Source: Lentzea cavernae (GTDB lineage Bacteria; Actinomycetota; Actinomycetes; Mycobacteriales; Pseudonocardiaceae). Taken from it: a stretch of DNA of 64,000 bases. This document shows positions 7,514-15,780 of this stretch, piece by piece; within the stretch, counting starts at the first letter, position 1, and each line of letters begins with the position of its first letter. The DNA is taken from the NCBI RefSeq assembly GCF_014653695.1, contig NZ_BNAR01000001.1:868001-932000 (forward strand), read 5' to 3'. The position numbers were made by a program, and so were the translations under genes. Under the pieces are notes generated by a model. It searched no databases, had not been told where the DNA came from, and worked only from the letters and a program-made list of their open reading frames with translations.

Positions 7514-9567
7514 CGGATGCCCTGGCCCTGCACGCGCAGGTCGCGGAGCCTGCCGATGTTGTCGAACGAGCCGAAGCCCACGCGGCCCGAGGTGAACGTC
7601 CTGTCCACGGCGGTCATCACCGGGTGCGGCGATCCGTCCACGTAGACGGCGATCTCGCCGGAGTCGGTGCAGTGCTTGACCCGCACGCGGTGCCATGCCG
7701 TGTCGGTGACGGCAGGGGGTGCGCCAACGGAGCGCACGGCGTCCCACTGGTGGTCGAGGCGCAGGCGGTCGGCGTTGTTCACGACGAAGATGCCGTTGTG
7801 CGGGTAGATCTTGTTGTCCGACGAGAGGTGCGCGTAGTAGAACTCGGTGTCGGAGCGGTGGCCGAACACGATGATCACGTCCCGGTTGGACTCCGCGACG
7901 GGGGTGTCCAGCCGCACGGAGGCGTCGACCTGCACCGTGCCGAACGCCGGTCCCTTGCGCAGCACCGCGTACTCGAACGGGCGGCGCGGGCCTGGGCGGG
8001 CCGCGCCGGGTTCGGCGAGCACGACCTCGCGGCCGGGGAACTGCCACAGCGCCGGTGTCACCGGTTGCCAGGAACCCGCGTTGCCCGCTCCCGCGACGAA
8101 GTCGTGGCCGGAGCGGCAGGAGGCGAAGGTGCGGGCGCCCGTGACCTTCCAGATCTTGCCGTTCGCCTTGGCCAGCACGTAGAGCTCGCCCTCGGCGTCC
8201 TGGCCGAAGCGCAGGTCGACGCGGTTCGGGTCGCCGACCAGGTCCTTCATGGTCGTCAACTGGCCGTGGGCGTAGACCATCAGCTCGCCCGTCACGGCCA
8301 TCGGGCGGCCGGCGCGCATCTCGCGTTCGTCGGCGACGTAGAGCAGTCCTTTGACGCCCTCGCCGTAGATGTACTTGCCGCGCAACGAAGGGATCTTCGT
8401 GCCGCGGTAGACGAAGCCGCCCATCAGCGCGTTGCCGCTGTCCGCGCAGGGGCGCTGGGCGGAGGTGCGGTTGTGGTCGAAGGCCGTCACCGGGTAGGTG
8501 AAGCCGTACTTCGCGTCGTCGGCGGGCAGCGGGAACACGCCGCACGACGGGTCTCCGCGCCGGTACTCCCAGATGCCCTCGCGTTCGCTCCAGCCCAGGT
8601 TGGCGCCCTTGCGGACCTCGTACACCGCGTCCACGGCCTTCTCACCGATGTGCCCGAGGAACATCCGGCGCGTCACCGGGTCCCAGCTGAAGCGGTACGG
8701 GTCGCGCATGCCGTACGAGTAGATCTCCCCCAGCGCGCCCGCCCTGCTCACGAACGGGTTCGAGCGAGGGACGCCGTACCGGCCGTTCACGCCGTTCGTG
8801 CCGGCGGGGTCGATGCGCAGGATCTTGCCCTGGGGCAGCGAGAGGTCCTGCGGCACGGTCGTCGAGAAGCCGATGCCGCCGTCACCGGAGGCGATGTAGA
8901 GCAGGTGGTGGTCCTCGTCCCACCGGCGCGCGGTCGGGTTGAAGCCGATCTCCTGGAAGCCGTGGATGAACGACGCGAAGCCCACCCGCAGCACCTCGCG
9001 GTGGGTGCCGGCGAAGACGTCCGCACGCGGGTCGGAGGCCGTCCACTCGGTGATCACGCCGTGCACCTCGGTGGTGCCGGGTGAGGGCAGGTCCGGCTTC
9101 TTGGTCGTCAGCGCGGACCCGGTCTCGGTGTGCACGGTGTAGAACTTGCCGTTGCGCCGGAAGTCCGGGTGGAACGCGGCGAACCCGAAGCCGCTGCCCA
9201 GGCCGCGGTGGGTGTGGAAGTCGGGACCGACCGCCGCGCCCAGGTCGAGGAACGCGTGCTGGACGCCGTCGTCGAGCAGGTAGAGCCTGCCGTTCATGTC
9301 GGGCACGAACATCCGGCCGGAGCCGTCCGGTACCTCGCCGAGGTAGTTGATCCTGTTGTAGCGCACCAGTCTGGTGTCGGTCGGCGGTGGCACGGGCTGC
9401 GACTTCGGCAACTGCGCGACCTCGGTCAGCTCCAGGCCGACACCGGACGGGCCCGGTGTCGGCAGCGGGTCGGCGATCGGCACGTCGGCCTGCGCCGACG
9501 CGTTGGGCACGAACAACGCGGAGAGCACCAAGGTTGCGACGGCCAAACGGGACAAGCGTCGGTACAT
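7510..9567 (-). CDS. Secreted glucose/sorbosone dehydrogenase-like protein with DUF1080-like C-terminus
   Basis: A 685-residue secreted protein. The signal peptide is at residues 1-27 (ending ASAQA). Residues ~55-430 resemble the PQQ-dependent glucose/sorbosone dehydrogenase beta-propeller (GSGFGFAAFHPDF, IASGDGGIGF, GKILRIDP, YGMRDPYRFSWDP). A C-terminal jelly-roll from about residue 520 (AHLSSDNKIYPHNGIFVVNN, YVDGSPHPV) resembles DUF1080/LamG. It presumably oxidises a sugar or binds a polysaccharide. Start ATG 9567 follows GGGTGGGG. A perfect 14-bp LacI-type palindrome lies 43 bp upstream, shared with the ABC importer operon next door. Confidence 0.82.
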   Translation of the reverse strand: MYRRLSRLAVATLVLSALFVPNASAQADVPIADPLPTPGPSGVGLELTEVAQLPKSQPVPPPTDTRLVRYNRINYLGEVPDGSGRMFVPDMNGRLYLLDDGVQHAFLDLGAAVGPDFHTHRGLGSGFGFAAFHPDFRRNGKFYTVHTETGSALTTKKPDLPSPGTTEVHGVITEWTASDPRADVFAGTHREVLRVGFASFIHGFQEIGFNPTARRWDEDHHLLYIASGDGGIGFSTTVPQDLSLPQGKILRIDPAGTNGVNGRYGVPRSNPFVSRAGALGEIYSYGMRDPYRFSWDPVTRRMFLGHIGEKAVDAVYEVRKGANLGWSEREGIWEYRRGDPSCGVFPLPADDAKYGFTYPVTAFDHNRTSAQRPCADSGNALMGGFVYRGTKIPSLRGKYIYGEGVKGLLYVADEREMRAGRPMAVTGELMVYAHGQLTTMKDLVGDPNRVDLRFGQDAEGELYVLAKANGKIWKVTGARTFASCRSGHDFVAGAGNAGSWQPVTPALWQFPGREVVLAEPGAARPGPRRPFEYAVLRKGPAFGTVQVDASVRLDTPVAESNRDVIIVFGHRSDTEFYYAHLSSDNKIYPHNGIFVVNNADRLRLDHQWDAVRSVGAPPAVTDTAWHRVRVKHCTDSGEIAVYVDGSPHPVMTAVDRTFTSGRVGFGSFDNIGRLRDLRVQGQGIR

Positions 9568-9609
9568 CCCCACCACCCTGTGGGCCAGGCCGTGCGCCTG
9601 CACGGCGAC

Positions 9610-9623
9610 GGAAAGCGCTTTCC
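9610..9623. promoter_or_regulatory. LacI-type operator GGAAAGCGCTTTCC
   Basis: A perfect 14-bp palindrome in the promoter of the sugar-dehydrogenase-like gene. An identical copy, with the same flanking C and A, lies at 12311-12324 before the ABC importer operon. The central CG and AGCGCT core are typical of LacI-family operators. Confidence 0.7.
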
Positions 9624-9683
9624 AACGCGGCGGAACTCGGACGCTACCCAGCTAATAAAGTCGTTACAACCCTTGCCGCGCAA

Positions 9684-10472
9684 TCAGTCCTGTCCTGTCA
9701 CCGCTCCCAGAAGATCGCGGATGCGTGCGGTCGCCGACGCGAACTCCGGACGGGCCATCGTCGCGGAGTAGTCCCTGGTGCCCGGCAGGTCGACCTCGAT
9801 GACCTCGTGCACCACGGCGGGACGCCGCGTCAGCACGATCACCCGGTTCGCGAGGTACACCGACTCCGCGATCGAGTGCGTCACCAGCAGCACCGTCGTG
9901 CCGGTCTCCTGCCACACCCGGTGCAGCTCGACGTTCATCTGCTCGCGCGTCAACGCGTCCAGCGCGCCGAACGGCTCGTCCATCAGCAGCACGCGTGGCC
10001 GGTGCAGCAACGCACGGCACAAGGCCACGCGTTGCTGCATGCCACCGGACAGCTCGTGCGGCAGCGCGTTCTCGAAACCTGACAGCCCGGTCATCTCGAT
10101 GAGCTCGTCGGCCCGTTTGCCCGCCTCGGCCGCGTTCATGCCGCGCATCTCGGCCTGCAGCAGGATGTTCCTGCGCGCGGACCGCCACTCCAGCAGTGCG
10201 GCCCGCTGGAAGACGAACCCGATGTCGTGGCGCGGCCCGCGCACCTGCTCGCCCAGCAACGTCACCGAACCCGACGACGGTGTCAGCAAGCCGGACACCA
10301 GCTTCAGCAACGTCGACTTGCCGCAGCCGGAAGGCCCGACGATGGACACGAACTCGCCCGGCGCGACGTCGAGCGAGACCTGCTGGATCGCCGTCACCTC
10401 CGCGCGCTTCGACCGGAAGCGCACGGACACGTCGTCGATCGAGACCGCAGAGGTGGTCAAGGTGCCGGTCAT
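9684..10472 (-). CDS. ABC transporter ATPase (SsuB/TauB-like)
   Basis: A 262-residue ATPase with Walker A GPSGCGKST, signature LSGGM, Walker B VLLMDEP and a switch histidine in LLVTHSIAE. It belongs to the nitrate/sulfonate/taurine/thiamine-precursor importer group (SsuB, TauB, ThiZ). It is the last gene of a three-gene operon (permease, binding protein, ATPase), and its ATG overlaps the stop of the binding-protein gene by 4 nt. The imported molecule is unknown; the shared LacI-type operator points to a carbohydrate-linked trigger. Confidence 0.88.
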   Translation of the reverse strand: MTGTLTTSAVSIDDVSVRFRSKRAEVTAIQQVSLDVAPGEFVSIVGPSGCGKSTLLKLVSGLLTPSSGSVTLLGEQVRGPRHDIGFVFQRAALLEWRSARRNILLQAEMRGMNAAEAGKRADELIEMTGLSGFENALPHELSGGMQQRVALCRALLHRPRVLLMDEPFGALDALTREQMNVELHRVWQETGTTVLLVTHSIAESVYLANRVIVLTRRPAVVHEVIEVDLPGTRDYSATMARPEFASATARIRDLLGAVTGQD

Positions 10473-11479
10473 CCCTTGGGTGCCACGCTTTCTTCCCAGT
10501 AAGCCGAAGGCTCGGAGGCTTCCTTGATGATGCCGGTCTTCTGGAAGGTGTCGATGGTCCTCTTCCAGTCGTCGGCGGTGTTGACACCCGGCGCCTTGTC
10601 CTTCGTGGCGTCGGTGTGCAGCAACGTCAGCGTCGTCCTGAACTGCTCCAGCACGACGGTGGGCGACGGCAGCTGCTCCGCGGCGCCCTTCATCGACTCG
10701 GCCGCGGCCTCCGGGGCCTTCTCCGCCTCCGCCCACGCCTCCTGCGTCGCCGCGACCATCTTCTTCACGAGCTCGGGGTCCTTCTGCAGCATGCTCTTCG
10801 ACGTCAGCAGGCCGTTGCTGAAGTAGTTCAGCCCGAACTCGGAGAACCGCAGGTACCCCACGTCCTTGCCGGACTTCTCCTTGATCGTCGGCCCCTGGTC
10901 GGACGCGAACCCGAGCAGCACGTCGGTGCGGTTGGAGATGACCGCGGCCATCTTGCCCGCCGGGTCGATGTTCTGGATCGAGACGTCGGACTCCTGCATG
11001 CCGTTCTGCTTCAGGAAGGCCGGGAACGTCTTCGTCAGCGCGTCCCCCGCCGTCGTGGCGACGGACTTGCCCTTCAGGTCCTCCGGCTTCTTGATGTTCT
11101 TGTCGGAGAAGAACTGCACGGACGCCGGTGTGGTCTGCAGGAACACCCCGATGCTCTTGGCCGGCACGCCCTGCTCGACGGCCGTGGCGAGCGCGGAGGT
11201 GTCGGCCCAGCCGAAGTCCGTCTGGCCGGCGCCGGTCGCCGTGACGGTCTTGCCGGACCCCTGACCCGCCTGGATCTTCAGCTTGATGCCGTGCTTGTCG
11301 TAGATGCCCTGCTTGACCCCGTAGTAGAACGGCGCGTGCTCGCCGTACGGGTACCAGTTGAGGGTCAGCGTGACCTCCTTCGCCTCACCGCCGGACCCGG
11401 ACGTCGTGCCGCCGCCCCCACCGCAGGCGGCGACCACCAGCAACGCGGGGACAAGACCAGCGAGCAGCTTCTTCATCAT
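10469..11479 (-). CDS. NMT1/SsuA-like substrate-binding lipoprotein
   Basis: A 336-residue binding lipoprotein. The lipobox lies in VVAACGGGG (Cys at about residue 19), followed by the NMT1/THI5-like fold. LNWYPYGEHAPFYYGVKQGIY near the start is characteristic (quoted in part: LNWYPYGEHAPFYYGV), as are GQTDFGWADTS and VFLQTTPASVQFF. Relatives bind thiamine pyrimidine precursors, riboflavin or sulfonates. Start ATG 11479 overlaps the permease stop (TGATG). Ligand not determinable from motif. Confidence 0.85.
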   Translation of the reverse strand: MMKKLLAGLVPALLVVAACGGGGGTTSGSGGEAKEVTLTLNWYPYGEHAPFYYGVKQGIYDKHGIKLKIQAGQGSGKTVTATGAGQTDFGWADTSALATAVEQGVPAKSIGVFLQTTPASVQFFSDKNIKKPEDLKGKSVATTAGDALTKTFPAFLKQNGMQESDVSIQNIDPAGKMAAVISNRTDVLLGFASDQGPTIKEKSGKDVGYLRFSEFGLNYFSNGLLTSKSMLQKDPELVKKMVAATQEAWAEAEKAPEAAAESMKGAAEQLPSPTVVLEQFRTTLTLLHTDATKDKAPGVNTADDWKRTIDTFQKTGIIKEASEPSAYWEESVAPKG

Positions 11480-12294
11480 CAGCCTTTCGCGAGAAGGGTT
11501 GTGACGGCGGCGCCGCGCCTGCTGGCGTGCCACGGCAGCATCAGCTTTTCGGCGAGGTCGAGCAGGAGGAAGAGCAGGACGCCCACGACGGAGATGACGA
11601 TCAGGCCGGCGAAGAGCATCGGCGTGTCCATGTTGCCGTTGGCCTGCAGGATCACGTATCCGAGACCTTCGTTGGAGCCGACGAACTCGCCGACCACGGC
11701 ACCGGTGACGGCGAGCGTGACCGCGACCTTCAGACCCGCGAACAGGTGCGGCAGCGCGGCCGGGAAGCGGATCTTCACGAACGTCTTGACCGGGCCGCCG
11801 CCCATCGTCGCGGCGAGTTCGAGCATCTCGGTGTCGACGGACTTGAGACCGGTGACCGTGGAGATGACCACGGGGAAGAACGCCATCAGCACGGCCACGA
11901 TCACCTTGGGCTCGAGGCCGAAACCGAGCCACACCACGAACAGCGGAGCGATGGCGATCTTCGGGATGACCTGCGCGAACAGCAGGATCGGGTAGGCCGT
12001 GCTCTCGATCGTCCGCGAGTAGACCATCGCGACGGCCACCAGCACGCCGAGCACGCCCGCGATGACGAACCCGAGGACGGTCTCGTAGGTGGTCACCCAG
12101 GTGTGGCCCCACAGGTAGGACCACTTGTCGGCGAGCAGGCCGAAGGTCTTGGCCGGTGACGGCACGAGGTAGGCCTCGACCAGGCCGGTGGCGGTGATGA
12201 GGTGCCAGATCGCGAGGCAGGCGGCGAGCAGTGCGGCCGGACGCCACGACCGCTCCACGACGCCTCGCCACCGGTCCGCCTGAACCTTGTCCAT
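11479..12294 (-). CDS. ABC transporter permease (SsuC/TauC-like)
   Basis: A 271-residue inner-membrane permease with about six membrane segments. The EAA-type coupling loop is ELAATMGGGPVKTFVKIRFP near residue 160, which contacts the ATPase. It is the first gene of the importer operon, with RBS GGGAG and a GGAAAGCGCTTTCC operator 16 bp upstream of its start. It pairs with the NMT1-like binding protein and the SsuB-like ATPase that follow. Confidence 0.88.
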   Translation of the reverse strand: MDKVQADRWRGVVERSWRPAALLAACLAIWHLITATGLVEAYLVPSPAKTFGLLADKWSYLWGHTWVTTYETVLGFVIAGVLGVLVAVAMVYSRTIESTAYPILLFAQVIPKIAIAPLFVVWLGFGLEPKVIVAVLMAFFPVVISTVTGLKSVDTEMLELAATMGGGPVKTFVKIRFPAALPHLFAGLKVAVTLAVTGAVVGEFVGSNEGLGYVILQANGNMDTPMLFAGLIVISVVGVLLFLLLDLAEKLMLPWHASRRGAAVTTLLAKG

Positions 12295-12310
12295 CGGGCT
12301 CCCTGAGGTC

Positions 12311-12324
12311 GGAAAGCGCTTTCC
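12311..12324. promoter_or_regulatory. LacI-type operator GGAAAGCGCTTTCC
   Basis: A perfect 14-bp palindrome identical to the site at 9610, placed between the presumed promoter and the start of the importer permease gene. A repressor bound here would block transcription of the three importer genes. Confidence 0.7.
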
Positions 12325-12411
12325 AGTACGCTATGTCCGGTCCTCACACCGGTCAAGGTGAAGGGTCGGAAGAGACGACTGAATCGATTTTCCGATTAGC
12401 AGCCATTAGGT

Positions 12412-13095
12412 TCAGGTGGAGCTGTAGGTGTTGCCCGCGTGGTCACGGCCGCGCGCGAGGTAGATCCTGTGGTCGCCGGACTTCAGGAACCGGACGGTCG
12501 TCGGCATGTACCGCATGGTGTAGCCGCACCGGCGTGACGTGCTGCGGTTCGGTGGCGAACCGTGGACCAGCATCGCCGAGTGCACGCTGCACGCGCCGCG
12601 ATCCAGTTCCACGTCGACGGCACGGGACTCGTCGACCGCCGTCTCCTGGTTGAAGAACGAGTCGGCGGTGCCGGTGTGCTCGGCGGCCGCGCGGTGGCTG
12701 CCCGGGATCACGCGCAGGCAGCCGTTCTCGACGGTCGACGGGTCGATGGCCAGCCACACGGTGATCGCGTCCGAGGCGGGCGAGATGGTGTCACGCCAGA
12801 AGTGCGCGTCCTGGTGCCACGGCACGGGTTTGCCGTCGCCGGCGGGCTTGCAGATGAAGTGCGACGAGAACAACGCGATGTCCGGGCCGATCAAGGACTC
12901 GACCAGGTCGAGCACGTCCGGGTCGAGCAGCCACTCGAACAGCGCCGGGTCTGTCAGGTGCGGCACGTCCATGTGCTCGGGCCGCTGCCCCGGCGGCAGG
13001 GCGGCCAGCTTGGCCTCGAAGTGCGCGGCCAGCGCCTCGAACCGGGCGGGCGCCAGCACTCCGGAGTGCGTCTCGTAGCCGTCGGTCTGGAACAT
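12412..13095 (-). CDS. Phytanoyl-CoA dioxygenase (PhyH) family protein
   Basis: A 227-residue Fe(II)/2-oxoglutarate oxygenase of the PhyH family. The facial triad is visible as WHQDAHFW (His/Asp, about residue 90) and the distal HGSPPNRS with the 2-oxoglutarate-binding Arg in STSRRCGYT. It is shorter than typical PhyH proteins (250-300). It is the last gene of the sugar-importer operon, beginning 2 nt after the ATPase stop, so it probably modifies the imported compound or a derivative. Bacterial PhyH enzymes also hydroxylate phosphonates and polyols; which applies is unknown. Confidence 0.8.
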   Translation of the reverse strand: MFQTDGYETHSGVLAPARFEALAAHFEAKLAALPPGQRPEHMDVPHLTDPALFEWLLDPDVLDLVESLIGPDIALFSSHFICKPAGDGKPVPWHQDAHFWRDTISPASDAITVWLAIDPSTVENGCLRVIPGSHRAAAEHTGTADSFFNQETAVDESRAVDVELDRGACSVHSAMLVHGSPPNRSTSRRCGYTMRYMPTTVRFLKSGDHRIYLARGRDHAGNTYSST

Positions 13096-13097
13096 CG

Positions 13098-14081
13098 TCA
13101 CCTCACGAGTAGGCCGGTCTCCTTGTCGTAGCGCAGAACGCGTGCGGGCGGGGCGTCCACGGTCACGGTCGTGCCGACGGCGGGTTCGTCGTCCTCCGGC
13201 ACGATGTAACCGATCTGCTCGTCCCCGCAGTCGAGCGTCACCAGCGAGGTCACGCCGAGGTTCTCCACAATGGACACCTCGCCGGTGAACAACCCCTCGG
13301 CGGCGGGCGACAGGTACTCCGGCCGCACGCCGACGATCTCGGCACCGCGCGGCACCAGGTTCATGGGCGTCGAGCCGATGAAGTTCGCGACGAACGTGTC
13401 GGCGGGCCGCTGGAACACCTCGCGCGGGGTGCCGAGCTGCCGGATCCGGCCCGCGTCCATCACCGCGATGCGGTCGGCCAGTGCCAGCGCCTCGGCCTGG
13501 TCGTGGGTGACGAACACCGTCGTCAACGCCAGTTCCCGTTGCAGCTTCTTGAGGAACGTCCGCGCTTCCAGCCGAAGCCGGGCGTCCAGGTTGGACAGCG
13601 GTTCGTCCAGCAGCAGCACCTCGGCCGACGCGGCGACCGCGCGGGCGAGCGCCGCCCGTTGCTGCTGACCGCCCGAGAGCTGACCGGGCCGTCGGTCCAG
13701 CAACTCCCCCAGGCTCAGCCCGGCGGCGGTGCGCGCGGCCGTCTCCTGCTGCACGGACTTCGCGGCGCCCCGCACCCGCAACGGGTAGGCGATGTTCTCC
13801 GACACCGTCATGTGCGGGAACAACGCGTAGTCCTGGAACACCATGGCCACCCGCCGGTCGCCGGGCTGCAGCCTCGTGACGTCGCGGTCCCCGATCGCCA
13901 CGGCCCCGTCGGAGGCGGCCTCCAGGCCCGCGATCGTGCGCAGCAGCGTGGTCTTGCCGCACCCGGACGGCCCGAGCAGGGCGAACAGCTCGCCGTCGGC
14001 GATCTCGAGGTCCAGCTCGTCCACCGCCCGCACTCCGCCCGGGTACACCGTGGACAGACCCTCGACAGTGATACCCGCCAT
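13098..14081 (-). CDS. CUT1-type ABC transporter ATPase (MalK/UgpC-like)
   Basis: A 327-residue ATPase with Walker A GPSGCGKTT (about residue 38), signature LSGGQQQRAALARA, Walker B VLLLDEPLSNLD and a C-terminal TOBE/OB domain from about residue 240. It energises the MalF/MalG-like permeases encoded just upstream. Its ATG overlaps the permease stop by one base (TGATG). It is slightly shorter than MalK (about 370), with a reduced regulatory domain. Confidence 0.88.
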   Translation of the reverse strand: MAGITVEGLSTVYPGGVRAVDELDLEIADGELFALLGPSGCGKTTLLRTIAGLEAASDGAVAIGDRDVTRLQPGDRRVAMVFQDYALFPHMTVSENIAYPLRVRGAAKSVQQETAARTAAGLSLGELLDRRPGQLSGGQQQRAALARAVAASAEVLLLDEPLSNLDARLRLEARTFLKKLQRELALTTVFVTHDQAEALALADRIAVMDAGRIRQLGTPREVFQRPADTFVANFIGSTPMNLVPRGAEIVGVRPEYLSPAAEGLFTGEVSIVENLGVTSLVTLDCGDEQIGYIVPEDDEPAVGTTVTVDAPPARVLRYDKETGLLVR

Positions 14082-14902
14082 CAGCTCTTGATGCCTCCGT
14101 GGAATCGGAACCCGTACCGCTTGTTCACGAACAGGTACAGCACGACCACCGGGATCGAGTACAGCAGCGAGAACACCGGGATCACCGTCAGGTTGGCGCT
14201 GCCGCCCTCGTCGTACAGGGTGCGCAGCAGCACCGCCGCCGGCTGCTGGCCGACGTCGCGCATCAGCAGGAACGGCAGCAGGAAGTTGCCCCAGGCGTTG
14301 ACGAACGCCCACACGAAGATCGTCGCGACACCGGGCCGCGCGACCGGCAGCACGACGTGGCTCAGCACCTGGCGCGGAGAGGCCCCGAACACCCGTGCCG
14401 ACTCCTCGTACGAGCGCGGCACGGCGTCCATGAAGTCCTTCAGGATGAAGATGGCCGCGGGCAGCATGCCGCCCGCGATCACCAGCGCCGTGCCGAACTG
14501 CGAGTTGATCAGCCCGAGCTGCAGCATCATCACGAAGATCGGCACCATCGCGGCCGTGCCGGTGACAACACTGGAAAGCAGCAACAACAGGTACAGCAAC
14601 AAATCCCGGCCAGGAATCCTCACGCGCGACAGGGCGTACGCCGCCAGCGCGGCCAGCACCGTCGTGACCACCGTCGCGATCACGCACAGCACCAACGAGT
14701 TCAGCAACGACGTCAGTGCGTACGGGTGGTCGAAGGTCGCCACGACGTTGCGCCACGTCCAGTCCGGCCACCGCAGTCCCAGACCTGGCTTCGAGTCGAA
14801 CGGCGCGGAGGCCAGCCACAGCATCGGCACCGCGAAGAACGCCAGCACCAGCGTGATCAGCACGTAGAAGCCGATCCGCCGCACGATCCACAGAGGACTC
14901 AT
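14081..14902 (-). CDS. Carbohydrate ABC transporter permease, MalG-like
   Basis: A 273-residue CUT1 permease with six predicted membrane helices. The EAA loop is YEESARVFGASPRQVLSHVV near residue 165. The start overlaps the stop of the MalF-like partner gene by 4 nt (ATGA), consistent with equimolar synthesis of the two permease subunits. Confidence 0.88.
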   Translation of the reverse strand: MSPLWIVRRIGFYVLITLVLAFFAVPMLWLASAPFDSKPGLGLRWPDWTWRNVVATFDHPYALTSLLNSLVLCVIATVVTTVLAALAAYALSRVRIPGRDLLLYLLLLLSSVVTGTAAMVPIFVMMLQLGLINSQFGTALVIAGGMLPAAIFILKDFMDAVPRSYEESARVFGASPRQVLSHVVLPVARPGVATIFVWAFVNAWGNFLLPFLLMRDVGQQPAAVLLRTLYDEGGSANLTVIPVFSLLYSIPVVVLYLFVNKRYGFRFHGGIKS

Positions 14903-15780
14903 GCCCGCCTCCGCAGGAGCCTGAGGTACACCAGGGCGATGACGAGGTTGCCCACCAGCAACAGCATCGACATGGCGGACGCGTACCCGAGCCGACCACC
15001 TTCCAGCGCCTGCCGGTAGATCAGCACCGGCAGCACCTCGGACTGGTGGTTCGGCCCGCCGGCGGTCAGCAGGAACGGCGTGAAGTCGTTGGCCGTCCAC
15101 AGGCTGATCAGCAACGTGTTCGTCAGGACGTGCCCGCGGATGTGCGGGAACACCACGTCCCGCACGGTCTGCCACCCCGACGCGCCCATCAGCCGCGCGG
15201 TCTCCAGCTGCGACGGCGGCACCGCGGCCAGGGCCGAGGTGTAGAGCAGCATCGAGAACGCCGTGCCGCGCCAGACGTTGAAGATGATCAGGCTCGTCAT
15301 CGGGTACTGCACCAGCCACGCGGTCTGCGGCGACCCGAGCAGCATGCCCAGCGTGCCCGTGTCCCGGCTCAGCACCGCGAACCACAGGTAGGCCACCACC
15401 GTGCTCGGCAGGATCCACGAGAGCAGCACCAGGCCCTCGACGGTCCGCCGCAGCCCCGGCCGCACCGTCCGCAGCAGCCACGCGAGCCCGAACCCGAGCA
15501 CGTTCTGCCCGATCACCGCCGACCCGAGCACGAACAACGCCGTGAGCCACAACGAGTTCGTGAACAACGGGTCGCGCGCGGCCTCGACGACGTTGTCCAG
15601 CCCGACGACCTGGGGGTTGGCCGCCGCGGCACCGGTGAGCTGGTAGTTCGTGATGCCGATGTAGAGCGTCCACAGCGCCGGGAAGACCAGGAACACGCCG
15701 ATCAGCAGGAGCGCCGGGGCGACGAACCCGACCGCGCGCCGGACGCCCAGTCCGGAGCTGTCCAGTCCGGAGCTAGCCAA
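14899..15780 (-). CDS. Carbohydrate ABC transporter permease, MalF-like
   Basis: A 293-residue permease of the MalF type with six membrane helices and the EAA loop LETARLMGASGWQTVRDVVF near residue 200. Its start lies 8 nt inside the end of the binding-protein gene, a tight operon junction. It forms the translocation pore with the MalG-like protein. Confidence 0.88.
   Translation of the reverse strand: MASSGLDSSGLGVRRAVGFVAPALLLIGVFLVFPALWTLYIGITNYQLTGAAAANPQVVGLDNVVEAARDPLFTNSLWLTALFVLGSAVIGQNVLGFGLAWLLRTVRPGLRRTVEGLVLLSWILPSTVVAYLWFAVLSRDTGTLGMLLGSPQTAWLVQYPMTSLIIFNVWRGTAFSMLLYTSALAAVPPSQLETARLMGASGWQTVRDVVFPHIRGHVLTNTLLISLWTANDFTPFLLTAGGPNHQSEVLPVLIYRQALEGGRLGYASAMSMLLLVGNLVIALVYLRLLRRRA

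Noticed and set aside
9684-12294. Naming the importer as a thiamine-precursor (ThiXYZ) or sulfonate (SsuABC) system
   Set aside because: The fold supports either, but no TPP riboswitch, sulfonate monooxygenase or other pathway gene is nearby, and the operator points to carbohydrate control.
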